Shown here: positions 55,726 to 64,000 of the stretch, piece by piece
Numbering within the stretch: position 1 is the first letter of the stretch
Layout: each line of letters starts with the position of its first letter
Position numbers and translations under genes: made by a program
Notes under the pieces: generated by a model
Seen by the model: the letters and a program-made list of their open reading frames with translations, nothing else
What the model was told of the DNA's origin: nothing
Database searches by the model: none
Assembly (NCBI GenBank): GCA_015680685.1
Contig: MNCI01026525.1
Span: 230,181 to 294,180, forward strand
Direction: 5' to 3'
Origin: Gnetum montanum
Taxonomy: Eukaryota > Streptophyta > Gnetopsida > Gnetales > Gnetaceae
DNA: 64,000 bases

Positions 55726-57790
55726 GTTTGGAGGAGTGGCCTGAGAGATGCTGACAAAGAATATGAAACATCACAATGAACATAACACCAACACTACTCA
55801 TCAATGCTTGATTACATAATGCTACCATGCTTAAGAGTGCTAAGGGAATAAAGTATGGCAAGGAGTGGGTTAAGGAGATGCACTAAGGGATAGCAAGTAG
55901 AAAGGATGCTCATTGTGCATGTGGCTGCAAGATGCAACACCATGATGGCTTGTTGTCAAATCGTGTTCCCTCCTTGAAGTGTTTGTAAGGAAGTCAACAT
56001 ATGGAGATGATGTGCCCTTGAGGTTTTAACCTCTCGTTGGAATACTTGTGAGATGTTGATCTAGGGGTGGACCTGTTGCTAAGTAGCAACTTCACTATTT
56101 TTACTTTGACACTTGTTTTATCCCATTTTTTTCTTCTTTTGTTTTGTTTTATTTTTGTTTTCAAACTAGAAGATGTTTGTTACTAGGTAGACCATGTGCC
56201 TCTCAAAAAGATTTGTTTAAAGGCAATTGTATCACATCTATAAGATAGGTGTTTCCTCCCCAGGATGAGCTGTGTTACATTTGCTTGGGCTTTCACTAGC
56301 CTAAAAAGGCTTCCCATGGGATGAGTTGCATTACATTCATCATGGGTTCGATGGTTGACTAAAAGAATGGTGTCATGTGCATCAGAGAAGATTGTAGGGA
56401 ATGCAAGGAAATGTAAGGTGAAGGAGTAAATGTGAATAGGATGTACTGGGGTAAAAGGGATGTGTACTCTTGAGTAGCTTGACAAGCCAAAGAGGACACA
56501 TTAGAGTAATGTGGTAACTTGTTACTGCAATGAAATGCATCTTTGAACAACCATCACTGAGGCTTCAACCTACAAAATTTACATAGAAAAAATAAGAAAA
56601 CAACCACACTGTGCCATAGTACTACTGGTTCTCTAGCAAGTGATGCTAATGGTCATAGCTTTGACAAAGATGACTGGTGATTGTGGTGGCAACTCCAAAA
56701 GGTTGGCAAGATGGCTGAAAGCATCTTTGGAGGATCGGCAAGATGCCAAGAGTAGTGATGCTACAAATGTTGTAGGGGGCTTCTTCTTGATGATGTGAAC
56801 TTTGTTCTAGAACTGCAACACCCCACCCCACCTTCGCCGAGAGGTGGGGGTAGGAGACATAGGGTTGGAAGTATTCGTGCTTGCTTGTCCACAGAACTAT
56901 GTATGTTGAATTATGGATGCTAAACTATGAACTTAGTTTTAGGTCTTGGTAGACCACATGCTGTACTCGTTTAAGGTCCTAGCATACTGTGAACCCATTT
57001 TAAGGTTTTGGCATATTATGATGTGCTAGTTTATAGTCCTAACAGACTGCTATGTGCTAGTTTAACATCATAGAAAATAGTGAATTACCAATTTGAGGTC
57101 ATAGTGAACCATGTTGTTGGTGCCAATTTAATGTCATGGCCAAAGGACATTCTATGCTAGTTTAACATTGTAATAGATGTTCTATGTCAGTTAACATCAT
57201 AGTGGACATGTGCTTACCTTGCTTATATGAGGTGTGATGTTGCATGCATAGTCATGCCATGTGCATGCAAGATCCTATAAAAATCAACTAGAAAAACAAC
57301 ATCAAGTGGCACCTATCATAAATAGAGTTAAAATACACAAATGAAAGGAAAGTAATGCAAGAAGTGCTAGTTTAAAGTCATTTCAGGCCATGTGTGCTAG
57401 TTTAAGGCCATTTCAGACCACAACGATAGTTTAAGGCCATTTTAGGCCATGTGTTTTTGTAGTTTTATGATTTTCTATATTTTTATGTTTTTTGATGTTT
57501 TTAAAAATGCAATTGATAAACTAAGTTTATGAATTTGTAAACAAAGTAGAAATGCATAAACAAAGCAAAATGGTGTTTAAACTAGGTATGTAGGTGAAAT
57601 CTAAATGCATGAGCAAATGCAACATAAGAAGAAACCAAAAATGCATGGCCCATGGAGGCAAGGGGTAAGCAGGTGCTTAATGCATTTTGGCCAAGAAAAA
57701 GTCTTGGTCACGTAGTTTCTTCATAACCAAGTGTGGATTAGGGAGTGTGCAAAGCTTAGGATCCTCTGGGAAGTTATTGGCTTCAACCAC
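55726..57790 (-). other. Noncoding interior of element I, repeat-rich
   Basis: Where RT and integrase would lie, no pol motif is found on either strand. A G-rich inverted repeat (CCCACC...GGTGGG) sits at 56824-56850. About 56925-57220 is a degenerate tandem of a ~44-bp unit containing TGCTAGTTTAAGGTC/CATCATAG, and 57365-57450 has three ~30-bp copies of CTAGTTTAAGGCCATTTCAG. Confidence 0.7.
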
Positions 57791-58081
57791 TCATTCGAGT
57801 GTGTTACCCTTAGGTGTTGCATTGGTTGCCACAAGTGCATCACCAAGAAACTCCACCTTTGACACTTGCTCCATGTCTATGTTGTGGATATCCAAAGGGG
57901 GGACATTATTACCATGGATGATAACTTGACCACCTTTGTATGGAAGGTGGATGTCTTGATAGATGGGAGAGGAGACAGCTTGTAGTTGGGCTAGCCAAGG
58001 CCTACCCAAGATTAGGTTGAAGCCTGGCATCTCCTCTATGATAGTGAAATTTGCACTAGTGGAAAATTGCTCTCCTTCCAT
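57791..58081 (-). pseudogene. Protease C-terminal part of element I
   Basis: 97-codon open stretch: FTIIEEMPGFNLILGRPWLA, QLQAVSSPIYQDIHLPYKGG, VIIHGNNVPP. This matches the 'YNLLLGRPWIH..GAVPSTLHQ..KF' region of Tat-clade (Ogre/Retand-like) proteases by family knowledge. The active-site half would lie near 58100-58250, where I see only broken frames. Confidence 0.78.
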
Positions 58082-58099
58082 GGAGGCTAAGTTGATTGT

Positions 58100-60622
58100 A
58101 CCCCTAACAATGTAGCTATGAATTCCATGTCATTGGTCATTGTGTTGGCCTTGACTTCCTCCATGCCACTTGAGAGACAAATCTCTCATGAAGGGGACTT
58201 GGTCTTGGGTTGCTTGGCCTACTTGGGGTAGGGGCCATAGTGTTCAATTATTGTTTGTTAGTTATGGCCTTTTCTTTGGCCATGGGGATTGCAAGGCACT
58301 CATTCATCCTCTTGTGTTGCCATTTGGTAGGCTTACCTGGGTTGCTAGTGGGGTTGACCCTTGAAGGAAGAGAGACCAAGATGTTGGCCACTCTTGTACT
58401 TTAGGTAGGTGAGGGGCCATCACATTATAGCACCATTATGAAAAATGGTGGTTTAGGAGTTGTTCTGAGGCCAACTCGTTGTGGCAACTTGATGACAAAA
58501 GGTTTCTTAGCAGTTGATGTTACTACGTCATGCCAGTTTAACATCTTAGGAGATAATTGTTATGGGATCTTGACCATAAAGGATGTTATGGGTGCCTGAG
58601 GTGACACTTTGATAACAAAGGGGGGCCTCTTGCTTATGGATGCCAAGGGGATCCTTGTCTTACTAGGAGGCACGTGGATTACAAAAGGTCATTGTGCAAG
58701 TTTAGACTTACCTCCTACATTGATGAAGCTTATGACATAGGGGGAAATGTCTATGTTGGATTGGCTCACTACATCAAGCACTAGTTGGCCCCATTCTATC
58801 ATTCTTTCCAAGTTATCCTACAAAGCATGAAAATTATCCATACTATGACTAGAGAACTAGTGGTAATGATAGTATTGGTCCAATTTGAAGTGTTGTGGGA
58901 CCGAGGGCTCATTTGGTACTACTAAGGTAGGGTTCCTTAGTAGTTCGTAGTACCTATAATGTTTTTGATAGGCAATCTTCGATACGTGTTTGTATTGGAT
59001 TCACCTAGCTTTAGGATTTTTTCCAATAGTTCAAAGGGTTCCATCAGTAGCAGTGTATACTTTAAGTGATCCTTGCACTCAAAGTTGGGCCTTGGGGTGG
59101 CCCCTGCAGATGCAAGTGAGTTGGCACCAGAGTTGGTAGCTTTATGAGATGAGACCTTAGGCTACTTAGCCATTGGGCCTCAATTGGTTACTTTTGTGCT
59201 TGCAACCACTATTTCCACTAATGCATTTTGCTTGTGTACATGTTGGTTTCTATAGGCCATTTAGGCTAGGTTGTTACTAGCTTGGGCTACCTCCTCTATG
59301 CCCTTTGTTTGCGCAAAGGCTTGGCTAAGAGACTTCAAGGCTAGGTAATACAGTTTGGACTTGATGAATTCATTCATTGCACCCTTGAAGATTGCTAGTA
59401 GGTTTCTCTACTAGGGGTTCATGCATTTTTCTCAATGCAGCATTGGAGGAATTTTGGCACAAGCTCTAGGGGCCCCTAATTTACCCACATGTGCTAGTTG
59501 AGGGTTTCTTCAAGCTTTAGGTTGTAGTAAAAGCATGTTACAAACTAGCTCATGACATCTTCCAAAGAAGAGATTGAGACCTTGGGTAGTGCATGATACC
59601 AATCTAAGGGCTTGCTAGTGAGTGACATGGGGAACACATGCATGATTGCATGTGGCAAAGCTTGAAGGAGCAAGCACTTGGATCGAAATGTGACCAAGTG
59701 TGTGTTGGGGTCCCCTTCATTATTGTACTTGGTGAGTTAAGGTAGCTGGACCCTAGTAGGAAGAGTTATGGGTGGTATCGTAAGACTTATGGGATCGTCC
59801 TAGTAGAAGTTCACCACCTTGATGGTGTTAGAGGAGGTAGACTTAAGTTAGTTGATCTCCTCCATTAAGCTTTGGATAAGCTAGAATGCCTAATCCAAGC
59901 TTGGGGATGTGCCTATCAGTTGCATTAGCTAGGATTTTATTGGTTACATAGCATAGGGTAGGATTGTTGGTTGTGGAGTTTTCTAGTTTAACATCATAGT
60001 GGATGGTCGTTTCCAGTTTAACATTGTAGTGGATGGTTGTAGTTGATGTGTTGGCTAAGCGATGGGCATGATGACTAAGGTGGACCACACACAAGTGGGT
60101 TGGATAGACACCATGGGCACTAATGAAACAAGTGGGACATGGGATGCCTAAGTCATTTTGGGTTGGGAGGTGTTCCCTACATGAACATAGGATTAGGAAA
60201 ATGCAATGGTCGCTCACGAGAAAGGCTAAATTGGCATGGTCACCATCTTGGAGAGCACAGATGGACCAAATCAAGGAGGGGCCGTACTGGGGAGTGGTTG
60301 TTGGAAGATGGTGTAGAGGGGGCTCTCATGTTCAAAGTGTTCCTTGAACTCATCTTCTTCCTCTTGTGAGGCTTCCTTGTAGGTTGTCCCTACATCATGC
60401 TTGTTTGCATGCATGAGTTGGGACAATAGCTGGTGGTAGGATTCCATGAGTGGAATTATGTCGAACAAGGAGGGGTTGTACTCTCATCCATCTTGGTGGA
60501 CTCATTTGTAATCTTATTTTGCCTCTAGGTTAAGGTGATCCACTTGTAATCTTGATTGGATTTTGGCATAAACAAAATTGTATTGTTCATGGCTTAGTGC
60601 AGCACGCTTTGGGTGGATCATG
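58100..60622 (-). pseudogene. gag of element I
   Basis: Starts MIHPKRAALSHEQYNFVYAK at 60622; FDIIPLMESYHQLLSQLMHA and an acidic EEEDEFKEHFEHE segment follow (60468-60271). The capsid-like region at about 59760-59480 reads NNEGDPNTHLVTFRSKCL, ALPHAIMHVFPMSLTSKPLD and WYHALPKVSISSLEDV, the Tat/gypsy 'GDP..HL..F...WF..LP..SI' pattern. Stops are spread throughout. Homologous short words (CAGTTTAACATCATAG) from the noncoding repeats recur at about 58530 and 59985-60040. Confidence 0.8.
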
Positions 60623-60716
60623 GTGTTGAATGTGTTAAACACCAATGTGGAAGGATAATCTTGATTCATGTTCATAGATCAAGTTGTGAGAGTTGCTATT
60701 TGCAAAAAGTAACTAA

Positions 60717-60960
60717 CTCTAAAAACTGTAGAAAGATGACTAAGTCTGCCAATAGTAGAAAAATGGCTAAGTATAAAAATGTAGAAAAATGGCTAAGTGT
60801 AAAAATGTAAAAAAATGGCTAAGTATGGAAACTGCAAAAAATTGACTAAGTGTAAAACTGCAAAAATTTGGCTAACTATGAAAATGCAAAAAAAAACTAA
60901 GTATGAAAATGTAGAAAAAATGCCAAGTATGAAAGCTTCTGAAAATGGCTAACTTTGGTG
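60717..60960 (-). repeat. 26-bp minisatellite in the leader of element I
   Basis: About eight diverged copies of CTAAGTATAAAAATGTAGAA with an AAATGG end (plus strand), between the 5' LTR and gag. Confidence 0.85.
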
Positions 60961-61067
60961 CTATGCTTAGTATGCTAGAGCTTGCTACACTCTCATGCTG
61001 AGGGCGAGCCACACTCTCCCAAGCACCCAAAAGTTTGGTTAAGGCCCTCCTTCTAGTGCTAAAAAAC

Positions 61068-62696
61068 TGTAACAACTGAAAATTTTGGTGGTTGGAATCA
61101 CTAAGGGATCAACGAATGCAAAGCCTTAACCCTGCCTCCATGGGAGGACCTTGTTAGAAATGGAGGTAGAGTTCCCTAAATAATCTTGTCGATCAAATAG
61201 GGACTTTCCTAGTTGCAACCGGGGTGATGGGTGCAACCAAGGGGTGGTGTAGTTAGCTAAAATGCAAATGCAAACAATGCAAAATGGTGCTAAGTATCAA
61301 AGTGCATCACGATTCTAAGTGTAGAGCGTAGCCATGAAACGATGGTGAACGTAGGCAAGGGTTTCAATTGAAACAAGGGTGTCAACCCATGGAGACTACT
61401 ACCCGAGCATAGTATAGTGTGACGATGTATGAAAAAAATGCAAAAATATCCAAGAAAAATGCAAGAAAATGCTAGAAATGGGAGAGAGAAATGGAACATT
61501 TCCCCAAATGAAAATGTAGTTAACTCTAAAAGGGTATCAGAAGGTATATAGTGTACAACAGGCATAATGGGAGCATAGTCACAGTCTCAGTGGTGTTGGG
61601 CTATGAAGTTTGGCACTTACCATGATGAACTATGCCTACCAAGTTGGTTTTCATGGTGTACCATGTAGTGTTCTACAAGGCTACAATGGGGCTATAGTGT
61701 ACCATGTAGTGCAAGGCTAAAATGGGGCCACAGTGTGCTATGTGGCACTCGACTAAAATGGGGCCACCATGTACCATGTAGTGCAAGGATGCCTCTCTAC
61801 CAATGTGGTGTGCTCTAGGTCTCATTTGTCCTTGGATTGAAGTGCCAAGATTTCACAATGCTAAATACCAAATGAAAGTGTGAACTACCAACTTGGTGAA
61901 AAATGAAAGCCCTCCCCCCTAAAACATTGTAGCATAGGGGTATTTATAGTGCTACAGTTAGCCCAAAATGTGGATTGAGTGCCACATGGTAGTGCGATAG
62001 GTGGACTACAAGAAAAATTCAAAAGAAATTTTAAGTCTAGAGTGACCAAAAAAAGTTCAAAAAAAAATTTAACTCTACCCAGTATGCTCATCGTGTGTTA
62101 TGTGTAGGACATAGGATGCTGACTACTATGCTTGTCCTATGTTATGTGCAGGACATGGGATGCTGGTTGTTATGCTTGTCCTATGTTACATGCAAGACAT
62201 GGGACACTAGCTATTATGCTTGTCCCATGTTATGTGTGGGATATAGGACACTAGCTGCTATGCTGCTGCTACGCTCATCACATGTTACGTGTGAGACACG
62301 GGACGTTGGCTGCTACACTCATCCCATGCTATGTGTGCGACATGGGATGTTGGCTACTATGCTCATCCTGTGTTACAGGCAAGACATGGGACTTTCCCCA
62401 GGGACAAGGCATAGTATGGACACTTAGAAGAATCTAGTGAAGACTGTAATCCTTGTTCTTATTATGCTAGCTATGCTCTAGACACTTAGAGCATAGCAGG
62501 AAAAGTGAGAATGTAGTAGGACACTTAGAAAAATTTTTATATAACTGTTGTTAACACTTAGAAAATTTTACAAAATAGACCTTAATGTTTGCTACTCTGG
62601 TGATCATAGCACCAATACTTAGAAAACTTTGCCAAGTTTTAACACTTAGACAAATTTGTAGTTTAAGTGTTAAAGCCAAAAATTGGTGGTGTTTCA
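61068..62696 (-). repeat. 5' LTR of element I
   Basis: 1629 bp. TATA at 61938-61949 (minus). Against the 3' LTR it has an expanded hairpin-repeat array (62085-62400, about six units) and lacks about 280 bp between two copies of the CTATGCTCTAGAGCATAG palindrome: the left half-site at 62470-62481 runs straight into the later copy. Confidence 0.9.
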
Positions 62697-62701
62697 CCTA
62701 G

Positions 62702-62992
62702 GTGGAACATGGGTAGGATTTGAAGGCTAAGTGAGGTGGTCAGTTAATTGCTTGATGGAATCTACAAAGAAATTCATCTTTCCTTACACATGTAACCATT
62801 TATCCTATGAACTTTGACATAATTTCCTAATTTCCTTAGACATATTTTTCATCTCATTTTTGAACCCTTAATTTCACTTATGAAGCTCTTCTTGAACACC
62901 CTAATTTCATTAATTTAATCTTCAAGGACATTCATCCAATCATTGACTTGGACCTCTCTTCCTCCCCAATTTATTCTTTGGGTTTTTGACAT
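62702..62992 (-). pseudogene. gag amino terminus of element H
   Basis: Starts MSKTQRINWGGREVQVND at 62992 and runs WMNVLEDxINEIRVFKKSF, then SLQILPMFHLG to the I insertion site. The first Met and an uninterrupted first 25 residues make this the likely H gag start. Confidence 0.65.
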
Positions 62993-63199
62993 TATTAAGT
63001 TGAAGAAATCAGGTATGTTGGTAATCCTTAACTTCTATGGCCCTTTTTATGGGTGTCAAAATAGTTAATCAATTTCAAAAGAAGTTTAAACTATCATGGA
63101 TTTCTTCTTGAGTATAGAATCCTAATTGTTTTCAGGGCCTTAAAATTGTGGGAAAAGCTTTTTGATCATTTTTTTCACTTTCAGTCATGTATGCATGCT

Positions 63200-63840
63200 C
63201 CTAAGGTTGCTAGTATTAACTGTTAACATCTAATGTTGAAATTTCGCTATTTCAAGGGTTATTAAGTAATTTTTGGGCTCCCCTCCCCCTTTCTCCATGC
63301 ATGAGTGCCATATAATTGCCTACATTGATCATCAATGCCTAAGGTCAAGATTTGGCCATTCTAGAGGCTATGAGGGGGTTTTAGGCTTCCCCACACCCCA
63401 CTTCTATCATTTTAAGGGTACAAGGCCTAGTTTGGAAGAGGTCTCCCTCAATGAAAAAAGTCAAATCTAGACCAAATCGACAACCGATCGACCATGCATG
63501 TCAACCTTCAGGGTTGCCAGTGTCAATGATCAATGTTGGGTGTCAATATTTGATAATTTCAAGCTCCTAAGTGTCTCATGTAATATCTCCCCTTTCTTCC
63601 ACATTGGGCATGATGGCCCCAATGTAGATGATAGGGGGATGGTAGTTTTGTGGTATATTTGACCACTTTTGAGGCTTTTGGAAGCTCTAGAGGATTCCAC
63701 TAGGGTCCATGGATCACTAAGCATCAAGAAATGGTTATTAGCTCATCAATTTGTCTTCCCCCCATCTAGCAACACTAAGGTTGAGAGGCTCAATGTGGAA
63801 GAAGCCTCTCGTAGTGTGAAAAACACCAAATCCTAGATTT
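63200..63840. repeat. Two diverged ~310-bp tandem repeats
   Basis: Copy 1 from about 63205 and copy 2 from about 63511 share the order GGTTGCYAGT.., ATAATTTCAAG-like, CTCCCCT..CCTTTCT, a TGCCATA/GATGGCC step, CTAGAGG, then a GGAAGA(G/A)G(T/C)CTC...AAAAA...CAAATC.TAGA tail. Possibly part of a 5' LTR or leader of H (inference). No gene. Confidence 0.6.
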
Positions 63841-63975
63841 CAACTAGTTTTGACTAGTTTTGATGGGATTCTAAGGCTACCGAAGATTCTTGGAGGGGTT
63901 TTAGGTCACATGGGGCCTACTTTGGGGTTAAACTTGTGCTAGATTAGTATTGGGAGGTAAGAGCAAGTGTTACTG

Positions 63976-64000
63976 CCCCCCCCCCCCCCCCCCCCCCCCC
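63976..64000. repeat. Poly(C) run at window end
   Basis: 25 consecutive C reaching the last base, preceded by AAGTGTTACTG. Its full length lies outside the window; it may mark an assembly edge. Confidence 0.9.

Larger units (their letters stand above)
54065..62696 (-). mobile_element. Element I: Tat-like gag/protease element without RT, nested in H gag
   Basis: Perfect TSD CCTAG (54060-54064 and 62697-62701). Minus orientation: 5' LTR 61068-62696, 26-bp minisatellite leader, gag (about 60622-58100), protease fragment (58081-57791), 2 kb of noncoding repeats, PPT, 3' LTR 54065-55706. LTRs are 1629 and 1642 bp with ends TGAAACACC...GTTACA. No RT, RNase H or integrase anywhere in the 5.4 kb interior, so it is non-autonomous. 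Confidence 0.9.
49035..62992 (-). mobile_element. Element H: chromovirus-type Ty3/gypsy element, truncated, with two nested insertions
   Basis: Minus orientation: gag (62992-62702, then 54064-53095), protease, RT (split), RNase H, and integrase ending abruptly near 49035. No LTR was identified at either end; the 3' part of integrase and the 3' LTR are missing. Solo LTR L splits RT and element I splits gag. Reading frames across both insertions join correctly. RT and protease families are clear from [17 protein letters not shown] and DSGAS. Confidence 0.88.

Noticed and set aside
56824-56850. G-rich inverted repeat as a terminator or second PPT of element I
   Set aside because: Only one copy is available and no counterpart in a relative is present here. 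Noted as a hairpin but not called functional.
62095-62427. 110-codon ORF with repeated LCYVQDMG words
   Set aside because: Translation of the hairpin minisatellite in the 5' LTR of I.

Overview
The window is plant nuclear DNA made almost entirely of nested, decayed LTR retrotransposons. The evidence is Athila-type and chromovirus-type Ty3/gypsy polyproteins full of stops, 5-bp target-site duplications (TSDs), and one broken plant LRR receptor kinase. No intact host gene is visible. A large-genome, slow-turnover plant such as a gymnosperm would fit, but the species is not determined by anything I can see. Coordinates of element ends are read by eye from TG...CA termini and TSDs.

Layout. (1) 212-3115: three tandem LTRs of one Athila-like subfamily, separated by two 242-bp internal stubs, flanked by TSD ATCAT (element E). 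(2) 3386-15117: a complete but dead Athila-type element on the minus strand (A), TSD TACTT. Its reverse transcriptase is split by a solo LTR of another family (J, 8315-9885). (3) 15409-34400: a plus-strand gag-only element (C), TSD GTAGT. A minus-strand Athila-type element (B, 17311-29855) is inserted in its gag, and B carries an extra ORF after pol. (4) 34406-38820: the only stretch not dominated by retroelements. It holds a receptor-kinase pseudogene, an inverted duplicate of its 3' end and some diverged repeats. (5) 38820-48150: a chimeric fragment (chromovirus integrase tail joined to an Athila-like plus-strand element, G). G is interrupted by solo LTR F (39489-40070, TSD ATGTT, with an assembly gap) and by gag-only element D (40559-46933, TSD ATGAT). 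(6) 48151-48700: an LTR-like promoter region, K. (7) 49035-62992: a minus-strand chromovirus-type element (H). Its RT is split by solo LTR L (50710-52416) and its gag by element I (54065-62696, TSD CCTAG), a Tat-like gag-plus-protease element with no RT or integrase. (8) 62993-64000: diverged ~310-bp tandem repeats and a terminal poly(C) run.

How the parts relate. E, F, A, B, C, D and G belong to one Athila-like clade. They share LTR termini (TGATGA...CTCATCA) and a polypurine tract of the form TTTAGTCATGGGGG. The primer-binding site in A is derived from the tRNA-Asp type. A and B are the autonomous design (gag-PR-RT-RH-IN). C and D share a different gag amino terminus and go straight from gag to the 3' noncoding region, so they look like a non-autonomous lineage that would need pol from A- or B-like elements. 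The points most worth checking are that gag-only lineage, a second PPT-like motif about 2 kb upstream of the real one, a U3-like block with a TATA box ahead of B's extra ORF, and the subfamily-specific repeat modules in the LTR U3 regions.
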